Source of the DNA: Rhodospirillaceae bacterium
GTDB taxonomy: Bacteria; Pseudomonadota; Alphaproteobacteria; Dongiales; Dongiaceae
DNA: 54,503 nucleotides
NCBI GenBank assembly: GCA_008012315.1
Contig: SSEL01000047.1
Coordinates: 1-54,503 of the forward strand
Reading direction: 5' to 3'
In this document: positions 25,694 through 34,517 of the stretch, piece by piece
Layout of the letters: each line of letters opens with the position of its first letter
How positions within the stretch are numbered: the first letter of the stretch is position 1
Program-made: the position numbers and the translations under genes
Notes under the pieces: generated by a model
Told to the model about the DNA's origin: nothing
Database searches by the model: none
What the model saw: only the letters and a program-made list of their open reading frames with translations

Positions 25694-27193
25694 ATGGCAG
25701 CCATCCTCACCATCGACCAGGGCACGACCTCGACGCGGGCCATCTTGTTCGACCACCAGGGCAACATCCAGGCGGTCGCGCAGCGGGAATTGCCGCAGAT
25801 ATTTCCCAATGACGGTTGGGTCGAACACGATCCGCAGGATATCTGGTCGCATACGGTCGAGTTGTGCCGCGAGGTGACGGCGAAGGCGACGGAGTCGATT
25901 GCCGCCATCGGCATCACCAACCAGCGTGAAACCGCCGTCGTCTGGGACCGACGCACCGGCAAGCCGGTTCACAATGCCATCGTCTGGCAGGATCGGCGGG
26001 GCGCGCCGTTATGCCGGCAGTTGATCGATCGCGGTCTGGAGCCGAAGATCCAGGCGAAAACCGGCCTGTTGATCGATTCCTATTTTTCCGCAACCAAAAT
26101 CGCCTGGATCCTGGAGAACGTACCGGGTGCCCGCGAGGCGGCCGATGCCGGCGATCTGATGTTCGGCACCATCGATTGCTTCCTGCTGTATCGCCTGACC
26201 GGCGGCATGGTACATGCAACCGATATCACCAATGCTTCGCGCACCATGCTCTACAACATTCACGACCTGCGCTGGGATGAGGAGCTGCTCGATCTCTTCC
26301 GCATTCCGGCCTCGATGCTGCCGGAGGTCCGCGACAACGCCGCCCGCTTCGGCCAGAGCGAGGTCAGTGCGATCGGCGTCAGCCTGCCGATCAGCGGCAT
26401 GGCCGGCGATCAGCAATCGGCGGTGATCGGCCAGGCCTGCTTCAAGCCGGGCATGATCAAAAGCACCTATGGCACGGGATGCTTCGCCCTGTTGAACACG
26501 GGTTCCAAAGCAGTGGCCTCGCGCAACCGGCTGCTCACCACCATCGGCTATCGCCTCAAAGGCGAGCTGGCTTATGCGATCGAAGGGAGCATTTTTGTTG
26601 CCGGCGCCGCCGTGCAGTGGCTGCGCGACGGGTTGAAACTGATTCAGCAGGCGGGCGAAACGGAAGCCCTGGCACGCTCGATCGCCGGCAATAACGGTGT
26701 CTATCTGGTGCCGGCCTTCACTGGCCTCGGCGCCCCTTATTGGGATCCTTCGGCGCGCGGCGCGCTGTTCGGCCTCACGCGCGATACCGGCATCGCCGAA
26801 GTGGTGCGTTCCGCCCTGGAAGCCGTCTGCTACCAGACCCGCGACCTGATGGAGGCCATGGCAATCGATGCCGGCATCGGCGGCAGCACTGCCGATCTCA
26901 ATACACGGATGCTGCGGGTCGATGGCGGCATGGTGAAGAACGATTGGGTCATGCAGTTTCTCTCCGACATTCTGAACATGCCGGTGGAACGCCCGGTGGT
27001 GACGGAAACCACGGCGCTGGGGGCTGCGATCTGTGCCGGCCTTGGCAGCGGCCTTTTCGCGTCGCTGGATGAAGTTGCCGCGACCTGGCAGCGGGACCGA
27101 CTGTTCCAGCCAACCATGCCGGATGTCGACAGGGAACATCTCTATAAAGGGTGGCGGGCGGCCGTCAAACGCGTGCAGAGCAGCCCGACCTGA
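25694..27193 (+). CDS. glpK: Glycerol kinase
   Basis: 499-residue FGGY-family kinase phosphorylating glycerol to glycerol-3-phosphate. Key stretches are [16 protein letters not shown] at the N-terminus (phosphate 1 motif), ITNQRET with VWQDRRG (substrate site), KSTYGTGCF and the C-terminal [11 protein letters not shown]. The length matches E. coli GlpK (about 500). The start is ATG 25694, ten bases after the upp stop. No glpF, glpD or glpR is adjacent, which is unusual for glpK. Confidence 0.96.
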   Translation: MAAILTIDQGTTSTRAILFDHQGNIQAVAQRELPQIFPNDGWVEHDPQDIWSHTVELCREVTAKATESIAAIGITNQRETAVVWDRRTGKPVHNAIVWQDRRGAPLCRQLIDRGLEPKIQAKTGLLIDSYFSATKIAWILENVPGAREAADAGDLMFGTIDCFLLYRLTGGMVHATDITNASRTMLYNIHDLRWDEELLDLFRIPASMLPEVRDNAARFGQSEVSAIGVSLPISGMAGDQQSAVIGQACFKPGMIKSTYGTGCFALLNTGSKAVASRNRLLTTIGYRLKGELAYAIEGSIFVAGAAVQWLRDGLKLIQQAGETEALARSIAGNNGVYLVPAFTGLGAPYWDPSARGALFGLTRDTGIAEVVRSALEAVCYQTRDLMEAMAIDAGIGGSTADLNTRMLRVDGGMVKNDWVMQFLSDILNMPVERPVVTETTALGAAICAGLGSGLFASLDEVAATWQRDRLFQPTMPDVDREHLYKGWRAAVKRVQSSPT

Positions 27194-27225
27194 CGACCCG
27201 ATCAATTTTGGAGGAGGTGAGGGCA

Positions 27226-27882
27226 ATGTATCGATCCGCCAATATCCTTCTCGGGATCATCCTCGTTTTGGCGCTCGCCGCCTGCCAATCGGCATCCACC
27301 GATGGCGAGACGGCGGTGCAGCGCTCGAAAACCGGCCATGATGAGCGCTATTTTGCCACCGAATATGATGCGGTGACGCGCATCATCGGCGAGGAGCTGG
27401 CGGAGAATTGTCAGCAGAACGGCAGTCTGCCGGCCATGCAGAAATGTTTTCGTCTCAAGCTGGTCGAGGCTTTCAATACACCTGCAGAAGGGCAGCGCGC
27501 CTGCGCGCCCTTGACCGCGATCGATCCCTATGTCGAATGTATCAGCATGGGCAGCCTCGCCGCCGACATGCGCAGCAAGATTGCGCCATCCAACCGTCCG
27601 GCGATGCAACCGACCGATTGGCGAAAGCCGGAGCCGTTTTTGAAGAAGCTGGTGAAAGGTTTAGCCACCGGCGTGATCGACCTCTGCCTCGACCAGAAAA
27701 CGGCGGAAACGCGTTCCTGTATTCGCCAGGAAATGCCGCGTCAGTTGGAAATCATCCAACCATTGCGGCGGCGCTGCGACAAACTCGGCGACGATGGCGA
27801 TTACAGCGAATGTATCGGCGAGGCCATGGGGCTGCAGTTCTTCCACCGCGCCGCCGTGCGTCTCAGCATGCGCGACGTCTAG
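27226..27882 (+). CDS. Predicted lipoprotein of unknown function
   Basis: 218 residues. The N-terminus MYRSANILLGIILVLALAAC carries a type II signal peptide with lipobox LAAC (Cys20), so the mature protein should be lipid-anchored, probably at the outer membrane. The mature part is rich in Cys (eight or more), which suggests disulfides in the periplasm. I recognise no domain. The start is set by a strong Shine-Dalgarno, GGAGGAGGTGAGGGCA, before ATG 27226. It follows glpK by 32 bases and may share its transcript. It is convergent with trmFO. Confidence 0.8.
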   Translation: MYRSANILLGIILVLALAACQSASTDGETAVQRSKTGHDERYFATEYDAVTRIIGEELAENCQQNGSLPAMQKCFRLKLVEAFNTPAEGQRACAPLTAIDPYVECISMGSLAADMRSKIAPSNRPAMQPTDWRKPEPFLKKLVKGLATGVIDLCLDQKTAETRSCIRQEMPRQLEIIQPLRRRCDKLGDDGDYSECIGEAMGLQFFHRAAVRLSMRDV

Positions 27883-27910
27883 CTGCAGCCGGGCGTCAGG
27901 CCAACTGGCG

Positions 27911-29302
27911 TCAGGCCGCCAGCCAGCCGCGCAGATCCTGCAGCGCCCGTTCGGACAGGCGCGGCTTGCGTCCGGCCTTCCATTCGCGCAACTGTGCCTT
28001 GGTGAGACCTTCTGGCGAAGCAATCTCCGGGAACAGGCCGAAATTGACATTCATCGGCTGGAATGTCTTTGCATCCGCATTGACGGTGATATGGCTCAAG
28101 AGGGCGCCCAAAGCAGTGGTCGGCGGCGGCGTGACGATCGCCCGGCCAAGCCGTTCGGCGGCGGCGAAGCGCCCCGCCAGCAAACCGATTGCCGCGCTTT
28201 CCACATAGCCTTCGACGCCGGTGACCTGGCCGGCGAAACGCAGGCTCGGGCGCGCTTTCAGCCGCAGGCTCGGATCCAGCAGTTTCGGGCTGTTGAGGAA
28301 CGTATTGCGATGGAGCCCGCCGAGACGAGCGAATTCGGCATTTTCCAAACCGGGGATCATGCGGAAGACCCGTATTTGTTCCGCATGTTTCAGTTTCGTC
28401 TGGAAGCCGACGATGTTGTAGAGCGTGCCCAACGCATTGTCCTGGCGCAATTGCACCACGGCATAGGGCCGCCGCTGGTCATGCGGATTGAACAGGCCGA
28501 TCGGCTTCATCGGACCGAAGCGCAAAGTCTGTGGGCCGCGCGCCGCCATGACCTCAATCGGCAAACAGCCTTCGAAATAGGGCGTCGATTGTTCCCATTC
28601 CTTGAAGTCGGTCTTTTCGCCGGTGAGCAGCGCGTCGATGAAATCGTTGTAGATCGGTTTATCCAGCGAGCAATTTATGTAGTCGGCGCCGTCACCGCCA
28701 GCACCGGTGCCGCCGGCACCTTTTTCATCATAACGCGACTGGAACCAGGCCTTTTCCATATCGATGCTGTCGCGATGAACGATCGGCGCGATCGCATCGA
28801 AGAAGCTCAGCGCCGCTTCACCGGTCAGGTCGAGCACCGCCTGCGACAAAGCGGGCGAGGTAAGGGGCCCCGTCGCGACGATGACGCTGTCCCAGTCCGC
28901 CGGCGGCAGGCCGGTGATTTCCTCGCGGGTCATGGTGATCAGCGGATGTTCCGCCAATGATTGGGTCACACGCTCGGCAAAGGCTTCGCGGTCGACTGCG
29001 AGGGCGCCGCCGGCCGGCAGTTTATGACGGTCGGCACTTTGCAGGATCAGCGAATTGGCGCGCCGCATTTCCTCATGCAGCAGCCCGACGGCGTTGTTGA
29101 CGGCATCGTCCGAGCGGAGCGAATTCGAGCAGACCAGTTCGGCGCAGCGATCGGTCTGATGCGCCTCGGTGCCGCGCAGCGGCCGCATCTCATGCAGGAT
29201 AACCGGTATGCGGGCCTGGGCGAGCTGCCAGGCGGCTTCGCTGCCGGCCAGGCCGGCGCCGATCACGTGAACGGTGTTGGGAGCGTCATTGCTATTTGTC
29301 AT
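27911..29302 (-). CDS. trmFO: Methylenetetrahydrofolate-tRNA (uracil-5-)-methyltransferase
   Basis: About 463-residue FAD- and folate-dependent enzyme that makes ribothymidine at U54 in the T-loop of tRNAs. The N-terminal dinucleotide motif is [18 protein letters not shown], followed by HEMRP and [14 protein letters not shown] with the conserved Cys pair. A further conserved Cys is in [12 protein letters not shown], and GLFAGQITGVEGY-like sequence is represented here by [18 protein letters not shown]. An open extension runs to 29323, but ATG 29302 (MTNSNDAPN) fits the family. It is transcribed alone, tail to tail with the lipoprotein gene. Confidence 0.95.
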   Translation of the reverse strand: MTNSNDAPNTVHVIGAGLAGSEAAWQLAQARIPVILHEMRPLRGTEAHQTDRCAELVCSNSLRSDDAVNNAVGLLHEEMRRANSLILQSADRHKLPAGGALAVDREAFAERVTQSLAEHPLITMTREEITGLPPADWDSVIVATGPLTSPALSQAVLDLTGEAALSFFDAIAPIVHRDSIDMEKAWFQSRYDEKGAGGTGAGGDGADYINCSLDKPIYNDFIDALLTGEKTDFKEWEQSTPYFEGCLPIEVMAARGPQTLRFGPMKPIGLFNPHDQRRPYAVVQLRQDNALGTLYNIVGFQTKLKHAEQIRVFRMIPGLENAEFARLGGLHRNTFLNSPKLLDPSLRLKARPSLRFAGQVTGVEGYVESAAIGLLAGRFAAAERLGRAIVTPPPTTALGALLSHITVNADAKTFQPMNVNFGLFPEIASPEGLTKAQLREWKAGRKPRLSERALQDLRGWLAA

Positions 29303-29419
29303 GGCGATGAGATAGCCCCGCAATGCCGTGGAAACAAGCTACAAATGCCGCAACTTATCTGACTTTGACAGCGCCCGGCCTACAACCGAATATAGCCGCC
29401 TTCATTGTCGGAGACGGAT

Positions 29420-29923
29420 ATGATCGCCACGCGTTATGCCAAGATCGTCATGACCTTCGGTCTGGCGCTGTTCGGATTGATCGTCGCTTTCGACAATATC
29501 TTCGATTACGGCTCCAACTTCGCTTTCGTCCAGCATGTGCTGTCGATGGATACGACCTTTCCCGGCAATGCCCTGATGGGACGCGCGATCTCGGCACCCG
29601 TCCTGCACCATGCCGGCTACTGGCTCATCATCGCCACGGAGGGCCTGACTGGGCTCTGTTTCCTGTTCTGCGCCTACCGGCTGCTGCGGAACCTGCATGC
29701 GCCGGCCCGGGATTTTCACCGCGCCAAATCGCTCGGCGTCATCGGCGCCACCATCGGCTTTGCCAACTGGTTCATCGGTTTCATGGTGGTCGGCGGCGAG
29801 TGGTTCGCCATGTAGCAGTCGCAGGTCTGGAACGGTCAGCAGGGTGCTTTCCGCTTCTATATGACCATGATGGTTGTCTTGATCTTCCTGCTGCAGAAAG
29901 ATGATGAACTGACGCAGTCCTGA
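29420..29923 (+). pseudogene. DUF2165 small membrane protein interrupted by an in-frame TAG
   Basis: The frame starting at ATG 29420 reads a DUF2165 protein (YAKIVMTFG, FDYGSNFAFVQHVLSMDTTFPGN, TM segments, GGEWFAM). It hits TAG at 29813-29815. The same frame then continues QSQVWNGQQGAFRFYM plus a last hydrophobic segment to TGA at 29921-29923, 167 codons in total. Family members have Trp between the Met and Gln at this point, so TGG to TAG is a single-base nonsense change. The truncated 131-residue product would lose the fourth membrane helix. A sequencing error or a real recent mutation would look the same. RidA starts 11 bases after the ancestral stop. Confidence 0.85.
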
Positions 29924-29934
29924 GGAGAACTCAC

Positions 29935-30327
29935 ATGTTGGAACGTCTCAACCCGGCCAGCGCCCCGGCGCCGTTCAGCCGCTATTCCCAGGCGATCCTG
30001 GTGCCGGAAAACTATCGCTGGCTTTATCTTTCCGGCCAGGTCGGCTGCGATCTCGACCAGAAACTGGCGACCGGTTTCGAGGCACAGGCGGAACTCGCCT
30101 GGTCGAACCTGGTCGCCTTGCTGACGGCCGGCGGGATGAGCGTGCATGACCTCGTTAAGGTTAATATCCTGCTGACCCGGGCCAATGATGTGGCAGCCAG
30201 CCGCGACATTCGCGACCGGGCCCTGCAAGGCGCCCAACCGGCCTCGACCTTGATGGTGATTGCCGGCCTGGCCCATCCCGACATGCTGATCGAAATTGAA
30301 GCCGTCGCCGCGAAAGCCGCCGTTTAA
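29935..30327 (+). CDS. RidA family protein
   Basis: 130-residue YjgF/YER057c/UK114 (Rid) fold protein. Archetypal RidA deaminates reactive enamine/imine intermediates from PLP enzymes in the cytoplasm. The usual features are the N-terminal YSQAI segment, YLSGQVG, a central DLVKVNILLT and a C-terminal hydrophobic strand. The canonical catalytic Arg is usually in an R-x-C/x-x-V context near residue 105. Here the comparable region reads QPASTLMVIAGL and lacks a clear Arg, so this may be a non-RidA Rid subgroup without imine deaminase activity. It follows the broken DUF2165 gene and has a Shine-Dalgarno GAGGAG (29922-29927). Confidence 0.82.
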   Translation: MLERLNPASAPAPFSRYSQAILVPENYRWLYLSGQVGCDLDQKLATGFEAQAELAWSNLVALLTAGGMSVHDLVKVNILLTRANDVAASRDIRDRALQGAQPASTLMVIAGLAHPDMLIEIEAVAAKAAV

Positions 30328-30438
30328 GCCGGGCATCTTTACCATCGATTAGATCAATTTCGATTAAAATTACCTCCTAGGAATGCCGCCTCAGTCAGGT
30401 TATTGTCTGGGAACTTAAGCAGCACGCAGGATATCGTC

Positions 30439-30768
30439 ATGCACGCCGATGTCACATCGCTTCAAGAGGCCCAATCGGGGAATGCGGGGTTTCAGGATCG
30501 CCGCGTCGCACCGCGCCGGCGTGCATTGAAAGCTGCCAAGATTCTCATCAATGACGGGCAAAGCGTGTTCGACTGCACGGTGCAGGATATTTCATCCTCC
30601 GGCGCGCGGCTGTCCCTCGGCTTGTTCCAGCCTTTGCCACGACGCTTCGAACTGACCATCAATGGTATCGGCACACAGCTTTGCGAATGGGTCCGCTCGA
30701 CTGGCATCCATTCGGGCGGCACCGAATTCGGTGTGCGCTTCCTCACAACCGAAGGCATCGCGGCCTGA
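30439..30768 (+). CDS. PilZ domain protein
   Basis: About 109 residues with one PilZ domain, the common c-di-GMP-binding fold. The two binding motifs are visible: an arginine-rich RRVAPRRRALKAAK corresponding to RxxxR, and DISSSGARLSL corresponding to the D/N-x-S-x-x-G motif. It is therefore a likely single-domain c-di-GMP effector. The frame is open upstream to 30403, but ATG 30439 fits the domain. It stands alone between RidA and LysE. The 111 bp upstream is AT-rich compared with its surroundings and may hold the promoter. Confidence 0.82.
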   Translation: MHADVTSLQEAQSGNAGFQDRRVAPRRRALKAAKILINDGQSVFDCTVQDISSSGARLSLGLFQPLPRRFELTINGIGTQLCEWVRSTGIHSGGTEFGVRFLTTEGIAA

Positions 30769-30803
30769 ACCGGCATTGAGTTCCATCGGTCGCCGGCGCT
30801 AAC

Positions 30804-30820
30804 TTATCGAAAACCGATAA
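30804..30820. promoter_or_regulatory. Short inverted repeat upstream of the LysE-type gene
   Basis: TTATCG and CGATAA form a perfect 6-5-6 dyad at 30804-30820, 17 bases before the ATG of the exporter gene. It may be an operator or a small mRNA hairpin near the ribosome-binding site. There is no independent support. Confidence 0.3.
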
Positions 30821-30837
30821 AGCCGGAGGAAGCGACC

Positions 30838-31473
30838 ATGGGCGCATTATTGCCGATCCTGAGCATTGCCGGCGCCGTGATGATCGGCGCCATGAGTCCC
30901 GGCCCCAGCTTCGTTCTCGTTGTTCGCACCTCGATCGCGCTGTCACGTCGCGCGGGCCTTGCAACGGCACTCGGCATGGGCATCGGGGGAATGACCTTTG
31001 CCGCCTTGGCCCTATTGGGTCTTCAGGCCGTCATCGCCCAGGTCGGCTGGCTTTATCTGACGTTGAAAGTTGCCGGCGGCGTCTATCTCGTCTATCTGGC
31101 GATCCGCATCTGGCGCGGCGCCAAGCAGCCGCTCTCGCTTGAGGTCCCGACGGTTGCGACCGCCATCGGATTTCGCCGATCCTTCCTGATCGGCCTCGCG
31201 ACACAGCTCAGCAATCCCAAGACCGCGATTGCCTATGGCAGCATCTTCGCCGCCTTGCTGCCGGCGACGATGCCGGGCTGGACATTCGCCGTTTTGCTGC
31301 CGCTGATCTTTGCGATTGAGACAGGCTGGTACACCGTCGTCGCCGTGGTGTTTTCCTCAGCACCGCCCAGGGCCGCTTATTTACGCTCGAAGGCCTGGAT
31401 CGATCGGATTGCCGGCGGCATCATCGGCGCCCTCGGCATCAAATTGATCAGCGACGCTATCCGCTCTCGCTGA
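30838..31473 (+). CDS. LysE family translocator
   Basis: 211-residue inner-membrane exporter of the LysE/RhtB superfamily with about six hydrophobic segments. The signature region is GAMSPGPSFVLVVRTSIALSRRAG, followed by ALGMGIGG. The C-terminal half has the conserved QLSNPKTAIAYGSIFAALLP. Members export amino acids or related metabolites. The substrate is not predictable here. A Shine-Dalgarno GGAGGAAG precedes the ATG. A 9-bp GC-rich hairpin (31456-31464 with 31475-31483) overlaps the stop codon but has no T-tract. Confidence 0.9.
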   Translation: MGALLPILSIAGAVMIGAMSPGPSFVLVVRTSIALSRRAGLATALGMGIGGMTFAALALLGLQAVIAQVGWLYLTLKVAGGVYLVYLAIRIWRGAKQPLSLEVPTVATAIGFRRSFLIGLATQLSNPKTAIAYGSIFAALLPATMPGWTFAVLLPLIFAIETGWYTVVAVVFSSAPPRAAYLRSKAWIDRIAGGIIGALGIKLISDAIRSR

Positions 31474-31516
31474 CGCGGATAGCCGGCTCCTCGCGCCAGG
31501 GCCTCGCACCGGGGTC

Positions 31517-32716
31517 TCACGCCAGAGTCTCTCGTCTATCCAGCAGGAGCACATAAAAGGCAGCTATCAGCGCAATACCGGCGGCAAGCAACATCATGCA
31601 AAGCGTGGCATAAGCTACGTTAGTTTCCGTCAGCACCGCGCCGGTTATTGAGGATAGCGCCGCACCGCCCATGATCATCATCGAGCCGGCCAGGCCGGAA
31701 GCGCTTCCCGCCAGATTCGGCCGCACCGAGAGTGCCCCGGCGAAAGCGCTTGGATTTGTCAGTCCATTGCCCAGCCCGATCAGCATGCAAGGCCCGAAGA
31801 ACGCGACCGGATGCCTGGCGCCGGTGAAAAGGATCACCAAGCCGATCAGAGGACCGGCGCAGGCGACGATGCGCCCGGCAATCATGGTGGCCGTCAAAGG
31901 ATAGTTGCGAGCATAGCGGCCGGATATGAAACTGCCGACCACGAAACCTGCCGTAACGGTACCCATATAGAAACCGAGCATGGCCGGCGGTATGTCGAAC
32001 ACCACTTTTGCCGCCAGGGGCGCACCGGCCAGAAAGGCGTAGAATGTGCCGGTCGAGAATGCCATGCAAAGCCCATAGGCCCAGAAACGCGGCGCACGGA
32101 ATAGCGTTGGATAAGCCTCAAGCTGCTGCCGGATAGTGCTCGACCGGTTCTTGTTGGTCTCGGCAAGTGTGAACCAGCACAGCGCGAACAGAGCCGTCCC
32201 GGCAAGACCAAGGCTCCAGAAGATGGCCTGCCACCCCCATGCTTCATCGATGAGACCGCCCAAAGTCGGACCAAGCATCGGCGCGACCGCCGCTGCCATC
32301 GCCGCATAGCCGATCCGGCTCGCAGCCTGTTCCTTGCCGGCCGTATCCTTGATCGTCGCCATCGATACGGGGTAGCAGGAAGTGATTGTTGCCTGCAGCA
32401 CCCGGAATGCCAGAAAGACCTGGATATTCGTTGCCAATGCGCAGCCGATCGATCCGACCACGAATACCACCAGACATGTCAGCGCGATCGGCCGCCGCCC
32501 GAAGCGGTCCGACAATGGCCCCATGGTTAGTTCCAGTGTGGCGGCAACGGCCGCATATCCCGCGATTGACAGACTGATGAGCCCGTAATCGCCGTGAAAA
32601 TCCGCAGCGATTCTCGGGAGTGCCGGCAAAAATATGTTCAACGGCAGCACCGAGAAGGCGCATAGCAGACTAAAGATTAAAAATCTGGGAGGCGCGGGAG
32701 CGAAAGCCATCTGCAT
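31517..32716 (-). CDS. MFS multidrug efflux transporter, Bcr/CflA (DHA1) subfamily
   Basis: 399-residue, 12-helix major facilitator of the Bcr/CflA drug:H+ antiporter group. The motif A loop GPLSDRFGRRPIALTC between TM2 and TM3 and the motif C-like TM5 region (AAAVAPMLGPTLGG) identify drug export in the 12-TM DHA1 class. The N-terminus is FLPALPRIAADF, typical for Bcr. It may start at ATG 32716 or, two codons later, at ATG 32710. The upstream 230 bp contains a promoter, a 16-codon leader ORF and a Rho-independent terminator in the same orientation, so expression may be controlled by attenuation. Confidence 0.92.
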   Translation of the reverse strand: MQMAFAPAPPRFLIFSLLCAFSVLPLNIFLPALPRIAADFHGDYGLISLSIAGYAAVAATLELTMGPLSDRFGRRPIALTCLVVFVVGSIGCALATNIQVFLAFRVLQATITSCYPVSMATIKDTAGKEQAASRIGYAAMAAAVAPMLGPTLGGLIDEAWGWQAIFWSLGLAGTALFALCWFTLAETNKNRSSTIRQQLEAYPTLFRAPRFWAYGLCMAFSTGTFYAFLAGAPLAAKVVFDIPPAMLGFYMGTVTAGFVVGSFISGRYARNYPLTATMIAGRIVACAGPLIGLVILFTGARHPVAFFGPCMLIGLGNGLTNPSAFAGALSVRPNLAGSASGLAGSMMIMGGAALSSITGAVLTETNVAYATLCMMLLAAGIALIAAFYVLLLDRRETLA

Positions 32717-32746
32717 GTCCAGGCGGAATCATTTTCGTTTAGGCAT

Positions 32747-32774
32747 AAAAAAAGCCCCCGAACCTGTCGGGGGC
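32747..32774 (-). terminator. Rho-independent terminator upstream of the MFS gene (attenuator or end of uvrA operon)
   Basis: Read on the minus strand, an 8-bp GC stem (32767-32774 with 32754-32761) with a five-base loop is followed by seven T (32753-32747). It lies 30 bases upstream of the MFS start and 25 bases downstream of the leader ORF stop. It could end readthrough from the GST gene, act as an attenuator for the MFS gene, or both. Confidence 0.9.
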
Positions 32775-32798
32775 GCATGCGGTGCCGGCTTGGTGCCG

Positions 32799-32849
32799 TT
32801 ACCGGACCACGCGCCAACTTCCTACGACGATTATGAACGCTGTGTTCAT
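32799..32849 (-). CDS. Candidate 16-residue leader peptide for the MFS efflux gene
   Basis: A short reading frame, MNTAFIIVVGSWRVVR then TAA, has an AGGAG Shine-Dalgarno (32859-32863) nine bases upstream of its ATG. Six of 16 residues are Ile or Val, in II, VV and VV pairs. It lies between a sigma-70-like promoter and a terminator hairpin, all in the MFS direction. The codons for SWRVV include GGCGC, which can pair with GCGCC at the base of the terminator, so ribosome position could affect folding. The layout resembles leader-peptide attenuators, either amino-acid-sensing or drug-sensing as for the related exporter cmlA. No homologue search was possible. Confidence 0.5.
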   Translation of the reverse strand: MNTAFIIVVGSWRVVR

Positions 32850-32879
32850 GTCGGATTTCTCCTGGTTGTTCCAGGTTGA

Positions 32880-32908
32880 TGCTAGGCGAGACACTTTTAA
32901 ATTGTCAA
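32880..32908 (-). promoter_or_regulatory. Sigma-70-type promoter upstream of the leader ORF
   Basis: On the minus strand TTGACA (32908-32903) is a perfect -35, and CTAGCA (32885-32880) follows after 17 bp as a weak -10. The spacing and the -35 match alphaproteobacterial housekeeping promoters. It lies 31 bp after the GST stop codon and about 30 bp before the leader ATG. Confidence 0.55.
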
Positions 32909-32938
32909 CCGGTCAGCCGCGCAGCTATCCTGTGGCCG

Positions 32939-33577
32939 TCACACCGGCTGGTCGATGCCTTCTTCTTCCAGCATCCGCTTATAAGCCGGACGGTCGAGCG
33001 CCGCGCGGATCAGCTTATTGAGATGCGGCCATTGATGCAGCGGATTGGCCATCAAGCGTGTCCAGCGCGCCAGCATGGCGAGGAAATAATCGCAAGCATA
33101 GAACTTGCCGCCACATAAATACGGCCCGTTGGCCGCAAGATGATCGTCGAGGAATTGCGCGATCCTGGCGATGCGCTGCTCCGCATGTGCCCTCAGCTTG
33201 GCCTGTTCCTCGGCGCCATCGATGAAATTATCATTGTGCCAGTAATGCATCGCCGCTTCCTGCAGCGTGTTGGTCAGATAGGTCATCCACTGCAGATAGG
33301 CGCCGCGATCCGGATGGCCGGGCAGGGGGGCCAGATCGATCTCCGGATGCCGTTCGACCAGAAACTGCGTGATGGCGGCGCTTTCATAGATGACCTTGTC
33401 GCCGTCATAAATCAGCGTGGGAACGCGGGCATGCGGATTGAGCTTGAGATAACCGGCAGAACGCTGGTCGCCCTTATGGATGTCGATATTGAGCATCTCG
33501 ACATCGGCGCCGATCTCGCGCAGCAATGCATGCACCACCATATTGGCGCTGCCCGGACTCCAGTAGAGCTTATACAT
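32939..33577 (-). CDS. Glutathione S-transferase family protein
   Basis: 212-residue GST. The N-terminal thioredoxin fold (YKLYWSPGSANMVVHALLREI) is followed by the GSH-binding loop LNPHARVPTLIYDGDKVIYESAAITQFL with the conserved cis-Pro and the Glu-Ser pair. The C-terminal helical domain includes the GKFYACDYFLAMLARW segment, the usual N-capping helix. Substrate unknown. It overlaps the start of the nucleoside hydrolase gene's 3' end by eight bases, so it is the last gene of a uvrA-hydrolase-GST operon. Confidence 0.92.
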   Translation of the reverse strand: MYKLYWSPGSANMVVHALLREIGADVEMLNIDIHKGDQRSAGYLKLNPHARVPTLIYDGDKVIYESAAITQFLVERHPEIDLAPLPGHPDRGAYLQWMTYLTNTLQEAAMHYWHNDNFIDGAEEQAKLRAHAEQRIARIAQFLDDHLAANGPYLCGGKFYACDYFLAMLARWTRLMANPLHQWPHLNKLIRAALDRPAYKRMLEEEGIDQPV

Positions 33578-34505
33578 CTCGCTTCCCCCTTATTCGCGCG
33601 ACCCGCGTCGTCAGCAACTCAAAAAAGCCCGCCGCATCGCAGTCGAGCAAAACACGATTGGTTGAGCCGGCCGCATCGAAAGTCATTCTGGTCTGGCCGG
33701 CTGTCTCTATGTTCCCGGTATCGACGGCGATATGCGCCATCCGGCTGGTGAAGAAATCGGGCTGCAGCAACCAGGCAATGGTCAGCGGATCATACATCGG
33801 CTCATTCCCATTGCCACGGCCGGTATAGAAACCGAGCATATCGGCCAGGGCGACAGAGGCGGCATTGCCGTTATGCCGCAGCCGGTCGAGCCGTTCCACC
33901 GTGCCGACCACCTTGCGCGCCACGTCGAGTGAGACCAGCGTGACAGGCAGCTTCGCATCGAAGACTTCCGCCGCCGCTTCCGGGTCGACATAGATATTGA
34001 ATTCGGCAAAAGGCGTGATATTGCCGCCTTCCTGTTCCGAGGCGCCGCCCATGATGACGACCTCGCGCAGGGCTTCACGGATCTGCGGTGCGCGGCGCAA
34101 GGCAAGCGCGATATTGGTTTGCGGCCCCAGCACGATCAAAGTGATGCTCTCCGGTTCTGCCGCCAGCAGCGTTTCCACCAGCCAGTCGATGCCATGCTGC
34201 GTCTCGGCGCGCTTTGTCGGCACCGGCAGGATGGCACCATCCATCCCGGTCGTGCCATGCACATGTTCGGCCGTGGCGGCATCGCGGACCAGGGGACGGT
34301 CGGCGCCGGCATAGACCTTGATATCGGTCCGGCCGCCCAACTCGCACAGCTTCAGGGCATTCGTCGTCGTCAGCGCCAGCGGCACATTGCCGGCGACGGT
34401 GGTCATACCGAGAATCTCGATCTCCGGCGATATCATCGCCAGCAGGATCGCCGCCGCATCGTCAATGCCCGGATCGGTATCGATAATGATGCGATGCATC
34501 GCCAT
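33570..34505 (-). CDS. Inosine/uridine-preferring nucleoside hydrolase
   Basis: 311-residue Ca2+-dependent nucleoside N-ribohydrolase (IU-NH, RihA/B/C-like) that splits ribonucleosides to base and ribose. The metal-binding N-terminal motif is IIIDTDPGIDDAAAI. TTVAGNVPL and the EFNIYVDPEAA segment carry further active-site residues, and PMYDPLTIAWLL holds the late Asp. It lies 12 bases downstream of uvrA and overlaps the GST gene. With upp and the deaminase it adds to the pyrimidine or purine salvage content of this window. Confidence 0.93.
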   Translation of the reverse strand: MAMHRIIIDTDPGIDDAAAILLAMISPEIEILGMTTVAGNVPLALTTTNALKLCELGGRTDIKVYAGADRPLVRDAATAEHVHGTTGMDGAILPVPTKRAETQHGIDWLVETLLAAEPESITLIVLGPQTNIALALRRAPQIREALREVVIMGGASEQEGGNITPFAEFNIYVDPEAAAEVFDAKLPVTLVSLDVARKVVGTVERLDRLRHNGNAASVALADMLGFYTGRGNGNEPMYDPLTIAWLLQPDFFTSRMAHIAVDTGNIETAGQTRMTFDAAGSTNRVLLDCDAAGFFELLTTRVARIRGKRDV

Positions 34506-34517
34506 GACGTGAACCGG

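Noticed and set aside
29813..29815. TAG read as pyrrolysine or programmed readthrough in DUF2165
   Set aside because: No pyrrolysine system is expected in this lineage and the position is a plain Trp codon in the family. A one-base change explains it.
31456..31483. Hairpin at the end of the LysE gene as a terminator
   Set aside because: The stem is good but there is no T-tract on either strand.
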